Source: Brevundimonas viscosa (GTDB taxonomy: Bacteria > Pseudomonadota > Alphaproteobacteria > Caulobacterales > Caulobacteraceae). From it: 64,000 bases of DNA. A program made the translations under genes and the position numbers. Below are positions 25,989-33,592 of this stretch, in pieces (position 1 is the stretch's first letter; every line of letters starts with the position of its first letter). A model generated the notes under the pieces. It worked only from the letters and a program-made list of their open reading frames with translations, made no database searches and was not told where the DNA came from. The stretch lies in the NCBI RefSeq assembly GCF_900116065.1, contig NZ_FOZV01000001.1:62001-126000 (forward strand). Direction: 5' to 3'.

Positions 25989-27283
25989 CCGATCCGTCCC
26001 TTCTCGAACCCGGTCCACACGTCGTCGTAGTCCAGCTGCATGGTCGGGCTGGTCTGCGCCCATTCGGTGGTGCGGATCGGCATCCGGCTCTCGAACATGA
26101 AGGCCAGGGTGTTCTCGATCTTCACCGGCTTCAGGTCCGCCTTCACCGCCTTGTCGTAGCTGGCCTGGTCCGGGCCGTGGCCGCTCATGCAGTTGTGCAG
26201 GCTGGCGCCGCCCGGGGCGAAGCCGCCCTCCTTGGCGTCGTACTCGCCGAACACCAGCCCCATGAACTCGCTCATCACATTGCGGTGGAACCACGGCGGC
26301 CGGAAGGTGTCCTCGGCCACCATCCAGCGCGGCGGGAAGATGACGAAGTCGCAGTTGGCCGTGCCGGCCGTCTCCGAGGGCGAGGTCAGGACGGTGAAGA
26401 TCGAAGGGTCCGGGTGGTCGAAGCTGACCGTGCCCATCGTGTTGAACTTCGCCGTGTCATACCTGTAGGGCGCGAGGTTGCCGTGCCAGCCGACCACGTC
26501 CAGCGGGCTGTGCGCGAAGGTCGTGGTCCACAGCCGGCCGCCGAATTTCTGCACGCACTCGGTCGGGCGATCCAGATCTTCGAACCAGGCCGTCGGCGTC
26601 TCGAAGTCGCGCGGATTGGCCAGGCCGTTGGCCCCGATCGGGCCGAGGTCCGGGATGCGGAAGATGGCCCCGTAGTTCTCGCAGACATAGCCGCGGATCT
26701 CGCCTTCGCACTCGACCCGGAAACGCACCCCGCGCGGGATCACGACGATCTCGCCCGGCCGCGCGTCGAGCCGTCCCATCTCCGTGACAAAGACCTGTTG
26801 TCCCGCCTGCGGGACGATAAGCAATTCCCCGTCCGCGCAGTAGAACACCCGGTCGATCATCGAGCGGTTGGCCGCATACAGGTGGATGCCGATCCCCCCC
26901 GCCGCGTCCGGATCGCCGTTGCCGCCGTAGGTGACGAGCCCCTCGACCCAGTCGGTCGGTTCGGACGGCATGGGCAGCGGGTCCCAGCGCATGCGGTTCG
27001 GCGACGGCGGCGCATCGACGAACGGCCCGGAGCGCACCTTGCCCTGGGCGAAGGGCTGGTAGGCCGGGTGCTGGGCCGAGGGCCGCAGCCGGTACAGCCA
27101 GCTCCGACGGTTCTCGCTGCGCGGCGCCGTGAACGCCGTGCCCGACAGCTGCTCGGCGTACAGGCCGAGCCTGTGCCGCTGCGGCGAGTTCCGCCCCTCC
27201 GGCAGCGCCCCCTCGACCGCCTCGGTCGAGAAGTGATTGCCGAACCCCGGCAGGTACCCAGGCGCGTTGGCTCGCGTCGTCAT
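25985..27283 (-). CDS. hmgA: Homogentisate 1,2-dioxygenase
   Basis: A 432-residue non-haem iron dioxygenase opening the homogentisate ring in tyrosine/phenylalanine catabolism. The N-terminus [13 protein letters not shown] and [19 protein letters not shown] are diagnostic. The C-terminal metal site lies in [18 protein letters not shown] and [15 protein letters not shown]. Length matches the family. Later pathway enzymes (maleylacetoacetate isomerase, fumarylacetoacetase) are not in the window. The start is separated from the upstream acyl-CoA dehydrogenase by a large inverted repeat. Confidence 0.96.
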   Translation of the reverse strand: MTTRANAPGYLPGFGNHFSTEAVEGALPEGRNSPQRHRLGLYAEQLSGTAFTAPRSENRRSWLYRLRPSAQHPAYQPFAQGKVRSGPFVDAPPSPNRMRWDPLPMPSEPTDWVEGLVTYGGNGDPDAAGGIGIHLYAANRSMIDRVFYCADGELLIVPQAGQQVFVTEMGRLDARPGEIVVIPRGVRFRVECEGEIRGYVCENYGAIFRIPDLGPIGANGLANPRDFETPTAWFEDLDRPTECVQKFGGRLWTTTFAHSPLDVVGWHGNLAPYRYDTAKFNTMGTVSFDHPDPSIFTVLTSPSETAGTANCDFVIFPPRWMVAEDTFRPPWFHRNVMSEFMGLVFGEYDAKEGGFAPGGASLHNCMSGHGPDQASYDKAVKADLKPVKIENTLAFMFESRMPIRTTEWAQTSPTMQLDYDDVWTGFEKGRIG

Positions 27284-27311
27284 GTGCGTTTTCTCCCTGC
27301 TCCCGACTTAA

Positions 27312-27470
27312 CCCTTCTCCCCTTGCGGGAGAAGGTGGCCGAGCGAAGCGAGGTCGGATGAGGGGTCGCACCGGCGGCGACTGCCGGCGCTCGCATCCAA
27401 ATTCGACGCGCCTGCGCGACCCCTCATCCGTCAGCCTTCGGCTGACACCTTCTCCCGCAAGGGAGAAGGG
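27312..27470. repeat. Intergenic inverted repeat, family A
   Basis: Two arms of about 55-58 bases in opposite orientation. The left (27312-27369) begins CCCTTCTCCCC and contains GCGGGAGAAGGTG. The right (27416-27470) ends with its mirror CACCTTCTCCCGCAAGGG. Both arms also carry the shared GGATGAGGGGTCGC block at their inner ends. A diverged copy is at 33434-33584. It fills the gap between an acyl-CoA dehydrogenase and hmgA. Probably a REP/MITE-like intergenic element. Confidence 0.75.
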
Positions 27471-27475
27471 AAGAG

Positions 27476-28594
27476 CTAGAAACCGTGGCTTCTCGCCACC
27501 CGCTCCTGGTGGAACCCCGCATCCCCCAGCAGCTCGTTCAGCACCCGCACCCGCTTCATGAACAGGCCGACGTCGAACTCGTCGGTCATGCCAACGCCGC
27601 CGTGCATCTGCACCGCCTCCTGCACCGCCAGGTCGGCCACGCGTCCGGCCTTGGCCTTGGCCACGGAAACCGCGAACGCCGCGTCCTCGCGTCCCGAATC
27701 CAGCGCCTGCAGCGCGCCCAGCGCGGCCGCCTTCGCGATCTCCAGCTCGGTGAACAGGTGCGCCGCGCGGTGCTGCAGGGCCTGGAACTCGCCGATGAAC
27801 TTTCCGAACTGCTGCCGCGTGCGCAGGTACTCGAGGGTGATCCGGAAGGCCTCGTCCCCGGCCCCGGTCAGGGACGCGGCTGCGCAGGCCCGGCCGAGGT
27901 TCAGCGCCCTCTCCAGCCGCGCCTCGCCGTCCTCCAGCGACCCGATCAGGTCTTCCGCGTCGACCTCGACATTCTCCAGCATCACCCGCGCCGCATTGTG
28001 CGCATCGACCATCACCGTGCGCTCGACCCCGACCCCCGCCGTCTTCGGATCGACCAGAAACAGGCCGACCCCCTCGTCGGTCCGCGCCGCCACGATCAGG
28101 GCGTCGGCGACATGGCCGTCCAGCACCATGGCCTTGGCCCCGGTCAGCCGGAACCCGTTGCCCGACCGCTCGGCCGACGCGGCGATCCGCGCCGGCGCGT
28201 GCTTGGCGCCCTCGTCGACGGCCAGCGAGACGATCGCCTCCCCGGACGCGATCTTCGGCAACCACGCCGCCTGTTGCGCCTCAGAGCCGCCCTTCAGCAC
28301 CGTCGCCGCCAGCACCGACGAACCCAGGAACGGCGACGGCGTCAGCGTCCGCCCCAGCGCCTCGGCCACCACCCCGGCCTCGACCGCGCCCAGCCCCGAG
28401 CCGCCGCGCGCCTCCGGGATGACCACGCCGGCGAAGCCCATCTCCCCGAACGCCCGCCACAGCTCGCGCGACACCCCGTCCGGGTCGCGGCTGTCGCGCA
28501 GTTTCCGCAGATGCGCGATCGGCGCCTTCTCGTTCAGGAAGCCGTCCGCGGCCTCCTTCAGCATGGTCTGCTCTTCGGTCAGGATCAGGGGCAT
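27476..28594 (-). CDS. Acyl-CoA dehydrogenase (shorter subunit-like)
   Basis: A 372-residue flavoprotein dehydrogenase. It shows the N-terminal helical domain (LTEEQTMLKEAADGFLNEKAP), FAD-region blocks IPEARGGSGLGAVEAGVVAEALG, the C-terminal RTRQQFGKFIGEFQALQHRAA and VQMHGGVGMTDEFDVGLF. It lies one small gene away from a second acyl-CoA dehydrogenase on the same strand. Such pairs can form heterodimers, as in steroid or branched acyl-CoA degradation. Substrate not predictable. Confidence 0.9.
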   Translation of the reverse strand: MPLILTEEQTMLKEAADGFLNEKAPIAHLRKLRDSRDPDGVSRELWRAFGEMGFAGVVIPEARGGSGLGAVEAGVVAEALGRTLTPSPFLGSSVLAATVLKGGSEAQQAAWLPKIASGEAIVSLAVDEGAKHAPARIAASAERSGNGFRLTGAKAMVLDGHVADALIVAARTDEGVGLFLVDPKTAGVGVERTVMVDAHNAARVMLENVEVDAEDLIGSLEDGEARLERALNLGRACAAASLTGAGDEAFRITLEYLRTRQQFGKFIGEFQALQHRAAHLFTELEIAKAAALGALQALDSGREDAAFAVSVAKAKAGRVADLAVQEAVQMHGGVGMTDEFDVGLFMKRVRVLNELLGDAGFHQERVARSHGF

Positions 28595-28597
28595 GGG

Positions 28598-28888
28598 TCA
28601 GATCTGTCTGGAGAGAAGGGACGAGGCGCCCCAGTGGAGCGCCTGATAGAGAGGAGCCGCCAGAAGCGTGGCGGCGACGAGCCAGCGCCGGCGCCTGACC
28701 ACCCCGATCAGCACCCCGATCGGGAGGGCGATCAGGGGTGCGAGAAAGAAGATCTGGGCGCCCAGGCTGTAGTCCTCCCAGCGCGTTCCGAAGCCCATGG
28801 GCGTGGCCATGATCCAGGCGACGAACAGGCTGGCGGGCCAGAGCACCGCCGCCAGCACGATGAGACCCGTCTGCCCGGCCGGTTTCAC
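28598..28888 (-). CDS. Small membrane protein between two acyl-CoA dehydrogenases
   Basis: A 96-residue protein with three probable membrane segments (about 8-28, 46-65 and 69-84) and a central RRRR loop. GTG start. It is packed 1 base after one dehydrogenase and 3 bases before the other, so it is part of their operon. No family recognised. Confidence 0.65.
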   Translation of the reverse strand: MKPAGQTGLIVLAAVLWPASLFVAWIMATPMGFGTRWEDYSLGAQIFFLAPLIALPIGVLIGVVRRRRWLVAATLLAAPLYQALHWGASSLLSRQI

Positions 28889-28889
28889 G

Positions 28890-30074
28890 TCACGCTCCCG
28901 GCAGGCGCAGCAGGTGTTTGGCGATGATGTTGAGCTGGATCTCGCTGGTCCCGCCCTCGATGGAGTTGGCCTTGGTTCTCAGCCAGTCGCGCGCGATGGC
29001 CCCGTCGCGCGAGCGCTCGCCCTCCCACTCCAGGGCGTCGATGCCGCCCGCCGCCATCAGCAGCTCGTGGCGTCGCTTGTTCAACTCCGAGCCGTAGTAT
29101 TTCAACATCGAGGCCAGGGCCGGGTGCGCCTGCCCCGCCTTGTGCAGATCGCCGGTCCGCTCCAGCGCCAGCTTGAACGCCGCCGCGTCCGTCTCCAGCT
29201 CGGCGATCCGCGCCCGCAGCATCGGCTCGTCCAGCCGTCCGTCGGCGTCCACCCCGATCGCGTCCGCCGCCACCTGCCCCAACGGCCGGCCGCTCATATG
29301 CTCGCCCATGGCCCCGATCATGGTCCGTTCGTGCGCCAGCAGGGCCTTGGCCACGTCCCAGCCGCGGTTCAGCGTCCCGACCAGGTTCGCCTTCTCGACC
29401 CGCACATTGTCGAAGAAGGTCTCGCAGAACGGGCTCTTGCCAGAGATCAGGGTGATCGGCCGGGTGCTCACCCCCGGCGTCGCCATGTCGAACAGCACGA
29501 AGGAGATGCCCAGATGCTTGGGCGCTTCCGGGTCGGTGCGCACCAGGCAGAAGATCCAGTCGGCCTTGTCGGCGTAGGACGTCCACACCTTCTGGCCGTT
29601 GACGATCCAGTGGTCGCCGCGATCCTCGGCCCGGGTCTGGATCGAGGCCAGGTCCGACCCCGCCCCCGGCTCGGAATAGCCCTGGCACCAGCGAATCTCG
29701 CCGCGCACGATCGGCGGCAGAAATTCCTGCTTCTGTTCTTCGGTCCCGAACTGCAGCAGGGCCGGCCCCAGCATCCAGACGCCGAAGCTGTTCAGCGCCG
29801 GCTGGGCCTTGATCCGCCGCAGCTCAGAGGCCAGCACCTTGGCCTCCTCGCGGCTCAGCCCGCCGCCGCCGTATTCTTTCGGCCACTCCGGCGCGGTCCA
29901 GCCCCTCGCCCCCATCCGCTCCAGCCAAAGCCGGTGATCGTCGCTGGCGAACTCCGCCCTGCGCCCGCCCCAGATCATGTCGGACTCGGACCGCATCGGT
30001 CCGCGCACCCCGGCCGGGCAGTTCGCCTCCAGCCAGTCCCGCGTCTCGGCGCGGAAGGTCTCCAGATCGCTCAT
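28890..30074 (-). CDS. Acyl-CoA dehydrogenase
   Basis: A 394-residue acyl-CoA dehydrogenase with WPKEYGGGGLSREEA, the FAD/substrate loop CQGYSEPGAGSDLASIQTRA, WIVNGQKVWTSYA, and the C-terminal IEGGTSEIQLNIIAKHLLRLP. A substrate-base Glu is likely in this last block. It is the first gene of a three-gene minus-strand set with a small membrane protein and a second dehydrogenase. An intergenic repeat of family B lies just upstream. Confidence 0.92.
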   Translation of the reverse strand: MSDLETFRAETRDWLEANCPAGVRGPMRSESDMIWGGRRAEFASDDHRLWLERMGARGWTAPEWPKEYGGGGLSREEAKVLASELRRIKAQPALNSFGVWMLGPALLQFGTEEQKQEFLPPIVRGEIRWCQGYSEPGAGSDLASIQTRAEDRGDHWIVNGQKVWTSYADKADWIFCLVRTDPEAPKHLGISFVLFDMATPGVSTRPITLISGKSPFCETFFDNVRVEKANLVGTLNRGWDVAKALLAHERTMIGAMGEHMSGRPLGQVAADAIGVDADGRLDEPMLRARIAELETDAAAFKLALERTGDLHKAGQAHPALASMLKYYGSELNKRRHELLMAAGGIDALEWEGERSRDGAIARDWLRTKANSIEGGTSEIQLNIIAKHLLRLPGA

Positions 30075-30130
30075 CGTCGCCTCCGTGGCGGCGACGTTAG
30101 CAGCGATTCAGCGGTGACGTAGCGTCAGGG

Positions 30131-30183
30131 TCTCCTCCCCGTTGCGCAGCAATGGGGAGGGGGACCGCGAAGCGGTGGAGGGG
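30131..30183. repeat. Intergenic repeat, family B, copy 1
   Basis: A 53-base element: CCTCCCCGTTGC-gca-GCAATGGGGAGG hairpin followed by the small hairpin ACCGC-gaa-GCGGT and GGAGGGG. A close copy is at 50081-50133. Located between two minus-strand genes. Confidence 0.72.
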
Positions 30184-30194
30184 CTGTCGGCCGC

Positions 30195-30449
30195 CTACCG
30201 CGAAGGCAGGAACGGCGAGAAGGTGATGACGGTGAAGGTATCGCGGATATGCGGCCGCGTCTGCACCGAGCGCGTCACGAAGGTGCCGATGTCCATCTCC
30301 TTCGGCAGCTGGAACTTGGCCAGCAGGTCGTACTGCCCAGAGGTCGAATAGACCTCCGACACGTGCTCGACATTGTCGACCATGTCCGCCGCCACGTCGT
30401 TGGCGTGCCCCAGCTCGCATTTGATGAAGACGAAGATGGCGGTCATCAT
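30195..30449 (-). CDS. Stand-alone Lrp/AsnC ligand-binding (RAM) domain protein
   Basis: An 84-residue protein consisting only of the alpha-beta ligand-sensing domain of Lrp/AsnC regulators (IFVFIKCELGHANDVAADMVDN, EVYSTSGQYDLLAKFQL, DTFTVITFSPFLP). It has no DNA-binding helix-turn-helix. Such DM1-type proteins form oligomers and may bind amino acids or modulate full-length Lrp. Two adjacent ATGs (30449, 30446) are possible. Divergent from an esterase gene 46 bases away. Confidence 0.82.
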   Translation of the reverse strand: MMTAIFVFIKCELGHANDVAADMVDNVEHVSEVYSTSGQYDLLAKFQLPKEMDIGTFVTRSVQTRPHIRDTFTVITFSPFLPSR

Positions 30450-30495
30450 GGCTGGGCGGTCCTCCGGGTCTGGAGGTGGTCTAGCGGATGGCGAC

Positions 30496-31299
30496 GTGAC
30501 AGGCGAGATCGACCTCGAGGCCGAATACAACAACCGCGCCCGCGTCCCGGACCACCCGGCGGTGATGCAGCGCTGGCGCGAGGCCGCCGAGGCCGCCCGC
30601 GCCGCCCGGCCGCCGGAGACGGTCGCCTACGGCCCCGGCCCGCGCGAGGTCATGGACATCTTCTCCGCCGGGCCCGACGCCCCTGTGGCCGTCTTCCTCC
30701 ACGGCGGCTACTGGCAGGCGCTCGACAAGGACTGGTTCTCCGGCCTCGCCCCCGCCCTGCTGGCCCATGGCGTCAGCCTCGCGGTCCCGTCCTACGACCT
30801 CGCCCCCGCCGTTCGCCTCGGCCGCATCCTGTCCCAGGTCCGCGCCGCCGTGGACGCCGTTCGCGCCCGCACGGGCCGGCGCCCCGTCGTCTTCGGCCAC
30901 TCCGCCGGAGGCCACATGGCGGCCTGCATGCTCAGCGAGGGCCGCGCCTCGGCCGCGGTGGCGATCAGCGGCGTCTTCGACCTCGGCCCCCTGATCCCCA
31001 CCTCGCTCAATGACGCCCTTCGTCTGGACGAGTTGGAGGCCGCCGCCCTGTCGCCCGTCCACTGGCCGGTCCCGGACGGCTCCACCCCCGGCGGCACGAC
31101 GCTGGACTGCCTCGTCGGCGCCGACGAGAGTCCCGAATTCCTGCGCCAGTCGCGGATGATGGCCGACCTCTGGGCGGCCCGCGGCGTCGACGCCCGCTTC
31201 GAGGCCCTGCCGGGCCTCAACCACTTCACCGTGCTGGATCCGCTGTTCGACGCGGACAGCGCCCTGGTGACGCGGATCGTCGAACTGGCCCGCGGCTGA
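30496..31299 (+). CDS. Alpha/beta hydrolase (esterase/kynurenine formamidase-like)
   Basis: A 267-residue hydrolase of the BD-FAE / arylformamidase-like group. The N-terminal IDLEAEYNNRARVPDHPAVM is typical, the oxyanion hole is HGGYW, the nucleophile Ser is in GHSAGGH, and the late His is in LPGLNHFTVLD. The GTG at 30496 gives the family-typical length. An ATG at 30448 would add 16 low-complexity residues. Kynurenine formamidase activity is possible, but other tryptophan genes are absent nearby. Confidence 0.8.
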   Translation: MTGEIDLEAEYNNRARVPDHPAVMQRWREAAEAARAARPPETVAYGPGPREVMDIFSAGPDAPVAVFLHGGYWQALDKDWFSGLAPALLAHGVSLAVPSYDLAPAVRLGRILSQVRAAVDAVRARTGRRPVVFGHSAGGHMAACMLSEGRASAAVAISGVFDLGPLIPTSLNDALRLDELEAAALSPVHWPVPDGSTPGGTTLDCLVGADESPEFLRQSRMMADLWAARGVDARFEALPGLNHFTVLDPLFDADSALVTRIVELARG

Positions 31300-31305
31300 C
31301 GCGAT

Positions 31306-31333
31306 AAGGGCCGGCTCCCGAGAACCGGCCCTT
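31306..31333. terminator. Bidirectional hairpin terminator
   Basis: AAGGGCCGG (31306-31314) pairs perfectly with CCGGCCCTT (31325-31333) between the esterase stop and the end of a convergent gene, so it can serve both transcripts. Confidence 0.75.
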
Positions 31334-31356
31334 CCTCACACATCGACGGGAAGCGC

Positions 31357-31668
31357 TTACCGCGTCTCGGTGTTGCGCACCTCGACGCCGTCCTCGCCGG
31401 CGCGGACGGTGGTCTCCTCGGTGGTGGTGGCGTTGTCGATCGCTTCGCCGGTCTCGGCCGCCCCCTCGCGCATAGCCTCGCCCGTGGCGTCAGCCGCGTT
31501 GTCGACCGCCCGGCCGGCGTCAGCGGCCGCGTCCGCAGCGGCGTCGGTGGCGTTGGCGGCGGCGTTCTCGGCCTGCTCGCCGGCGCGATCGGCCTCGGGC
31601 TCGGTGCAGGCCGCCAGCGGCGCGGCCGCGAGGGCGGCGACCAGGGCCAGTCGGGTCAGGGTGTTCAT
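31357..31668 (-). CDS. Alanine-rich small lipoprotein
   Basis: A 103-residue lipoprotein with lipobox PLAAC. It has a long Ala/Asp/Asn-rich helix with repeated NATDAAADAAADA / AVDNAADATGEAM units, like LEA- or apolipoprotein-type amphipathic repeats, and a TTTEETTVRAGEDGVEVRNTETR tail. Probably periplasmic, with an envelope-protective or structural role. Function not known. Third gene of a minus-strand set with the two upstream exported proteins (36-base gap). Confidence 0.72.
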   Translation of the reverse strand: MNTLTRLALVAALAAAPLAACTEPEADRAGEQAENAAANATDAAADAAADAGRAVDNAADATGEAMREGAAETGEAIDNATTTEETTVRAGEDGVEVRNTETR

Positions 31669-31704
31669 CGCAGTCTCTCCTTAAAGGTTGAGGATGGGTG
31701 AGCC

Positions 31705-32265
31705 TTACTGGCGCGGCGGAATGGCCTGACCGGCCACGTCGCCGACCGTGCCGACGGTGTTGTCGACCACCCCGCCCGGCTGCAGCGTCGTATTGGCCAC
31801 GCCGCCGACCGTATCGACGGTGTTGTCGACCGTGGTCAGCAGCCGCTCGAGGATCTCGGGATTGCGATCGATGGTGGTCAGGGTGCGGTCGATGATCTGG
31901 CGCACGTTGTCGAGCCGCACCTTGAGCAGCACCTGGGCCTCGACGCCCTTGATGGTGATCTTGACGTTGTCGATCGAGGCGTCGACCCCCGCGTTGAGTT
32001 GCAGCAGGTTGGCCAGCCGCGCTTCGAGATTCAGCCGCGCCTCGAGGTTCTCCACCTCGACGGTGATCTCCTCGACCTTCAGGTTGGGCACGTCCAGCAG
32101 TACGTCCGGCTCGCCCGACGGAATGCCCGCCTGCTGTTGCTGCTGCGGCTCCGCCGAAAGCGGCGCGACCGGCTGGACCTGCGGCGGCGGCGGCGTCTGG
32201 GCCGCGGCCGCTCCGGCGGCGAACAGCACGGCGGCGGCGACTCCGCCCGTCAGCAACAGCTTCAT
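31705..32265 (-). CDS. Exported helical protein of unknown function
   Basis: A 186-residue protein with a signal peptide (MKLLLTGGVAAAVLFAAGAAAAQ) and a Pro/Gln-rich linker. The central region is highly regular (NLEARLNLEARLANLLQLNAG then DNVKITIKGVEAQVLLKVRL), and a Thr/Val tail repeats VDNTV..VGGV. I recall similar VEAQVLLKVRLDNV segments in uncharacterised proteins of several phyla but no function. It overlaps the preceding gene by 4 bases. Confidence 0.65.
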   Translation of the reverse strand: MKLLLTGGVAAAVLFAAGAAAAQTPPPPQVQPVAPLSAEPQQQQQAGIPSGEPDVLLDVPNLKVEEITVEVENLEARLNLEARLANLLQLNAGVDASIDNVKITIKGVEAQVLLKVRLDNVRQIIDRTLTTIDRNPEILERLLTTVDNTVDTVGGVANTTLQPGGVVDNTVGTVGDVAGQAIPPRQ

Positions 32266-32627
32266 TCCGGTTCTCCCTGGATGGTTTCGGAAGTGGTTTC
32301 AGGTGGCGTCGCCCCGGCCTCCAGCCTCGCCTCCGGCCGCGATGCGGCGATCGTCGCCTCGCCGCGCAGCGTCCAGTCGACGTCGCGGAAGGTGCGTTGG
32401 CCGGGGATCGGCCGCGGCAGGCCCGTGGACAGGTTCTCCTCGACGATCGTCCCGGCCGGTTCGCTCCACGCCCGCACCCGCACGCTGCCGACCTGGCGCC
32501 AGCGCACCGAGTCGGCGTGGGCCATGATCGCCAGGCTGAGGTCAGGCTCCGGGACGGGATCGGCCGGGGGCGTCTGCGGCGTCGCCTGGGCGGCGGCCAG
32601 CAAAAGTGACGACAAGGTGGCGATCAT
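32262..32627 (-). CDS. Small exported hypothetical protein
   Basis: A 121-residue protein starting with a hydrophobic leader (MIATLSSLLLAAAQA), a Pro-rich stretch and a compact domain with RWRQVGSVRVRAWSEPAGTIVEENLSTGLPRPIPGQRTF. No family recognised. Its stop overlaps the start of the next exported protein by 4 bases (ATGA), which supports both as real genes. Confidence 0.6.
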   Translation of the reverse strand: MIATLSSLLLAAAQATPQTPPADPVPEPDLSLAIMAHADSVRWRQVGSVRVRAWSEPAGTIVEENLSTGLPRPIPGQRTFRDVDWTLRGEATIAASRPEARLEAGATPPETTSETIQGEPE

Positions 32628-32746
32628 GGGGAGCAGAAAGCTTCACCCCCGCCCCGGTTCCGCCGTCCGCGTCACAGGGATTGAAGTTTCCGGCCCTTGA
32701 CCCTGCCGGACCGAGAGAGGACTCAGGGGCGAACCCGGAGCCCCCC

Positions 32747-33418
32747 ATGCGCCACGACCGCCTCGCCGTCCTCACCGCCCTCGAGAGCCAGGGCGCGGTC
32801 CCGGTCTTCTACCATGCGGACCCCGAGGTCTGCCTGAACGTCATCCGCGCCTGCGCCCGCGGCGGGGCCCGGGCCGTCGAGTTCACCAACCGCGGCGACT
32901 TCGCCGTCGACCTGTTCGGCGAGCTCGCCCGCGAACTGCAGAAGACCGACCCGGACGTCATCCTGGGCATCGGTTCGGTGGTCGACGCCGGCACCGCCGC
33001 CCTCTACCTCAACCGCGGCGCCCGCTTCGTGGTCAGCGCCGGCCTGATCGACGAGGTCGCCCGCGTCTGCAACCGGCGCATGACCGCCTACTTCCCCGGC
33101 TGCGGCTCGGTGGCCGAGATCGGCCGCGCCCACGAGCTGGGCTGCGAGATCGTCAAGCTGTTCCCCGGCGCCAGCGTCGGCGGCCCCGACTTCGTCAAGG
33201 CCGTGCTCGGCCCGATGCCCTGGACCAAGATCATGCCCACCGGCGGCGTCGACCCCGACGAGGCCTCGATCGCGAAATGGTTCGGCGCCGGCATCGTCGC
33301 CGCCGGCATGGGCTCGAAGCTCATCACCGACGCGGCGGTGAAGGCCGGCGACTGGGCCGCGATCGAGGCGCAGGTCAAGCAGACCGTCGAGGCGATCCGG
33401 AGCTTCCGGGGGCGGTAG
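32747..33418 (+). CDS. eda: KDPG/KHG aldolase
   Basis: A 223-residue class I aldolase splitting KDPG to pyruvate and glyceraldehyde-3-phosphate (or the related KHG). Catalytic positions fit Eda: E45 and R49 in AVEFTNRGD, and Schiff-base lysine K137 in CEIVKLFPGA. It supplies the last Entner-Doudoroff step missing from the zwf-pgl-edd-glk operon 7 kb upstream. Slightly longer than E. coli Eda, so a related sugar-acid aldolase activity cannot be excluded. Confidence 0.87.
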   Translation: MRHDRLAVLTALESQGAVPVFYHADPEVCLNVIRACARGGARAVEFTNRGDFAVDLFGELARELQKTDPDVILGIGSVVDAGTAALYLNRGARFVVSAGLIDEVARVCNRRMTAYFPGCGSVAEIGRAHELGCEIVKLFPGASVGGPDFVKAVLGPMPWTKIMPTGGVDPDEASIAKWFGAGIVAAGMGSKLITDAAVKAGDWAAIEAQVKQTVEAIRSFRGR

Positions 33419-33433
33419 GCCGGTCGCAGACCT

Positions 33434-33584
33434 CCCTTCTCCCTCGGGGGAGAAGGTGGGCGCCGGAGGCGCTCGGACGAGGGGGCTCTGTCCGCCGCGA
33501 CGCCGGGAGGCGATGAGCCTCGCGCTGGCATCCCCCTCATCCGTCTCGCTCCGCGAGACACCTTCTCCCCCGAAGGGGAGAAGG
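33434..33584. repeat. Intergenic inverted repeat, family A, second copy
   Basis: The left arm (33434-33485) starts CCCTTCTCCCTCGGGGGAG. The right arm (33530-33584) ends with the mirrored CTCCCCCGAAGGGGAGAAGG. The inner blocks GGACGAGGGGG and CCCCCTCATCCG match those of the copy at 27312. It fills the gap between convergent genes, and its CCTTCTCCC/GGGAGAAGG hairpins could end both transcripts. Confidence 0.72.
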
Positions 33585-33592
33585 AAGCAGAA

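Noticed and set aside
27301..27475. CRISPR-like or insertion-sequence origin for the inverted repeat
   Set aside because: Only two mirror arms, no regular spacers, no transposase gene and no target duplication visible.
32628..32660. GGAAC-N16-CTTT as a fifth stress promoter upstream of the small exported gene
   Set aside because: The -10 is mismatched and only about 8 bases from the start codon.
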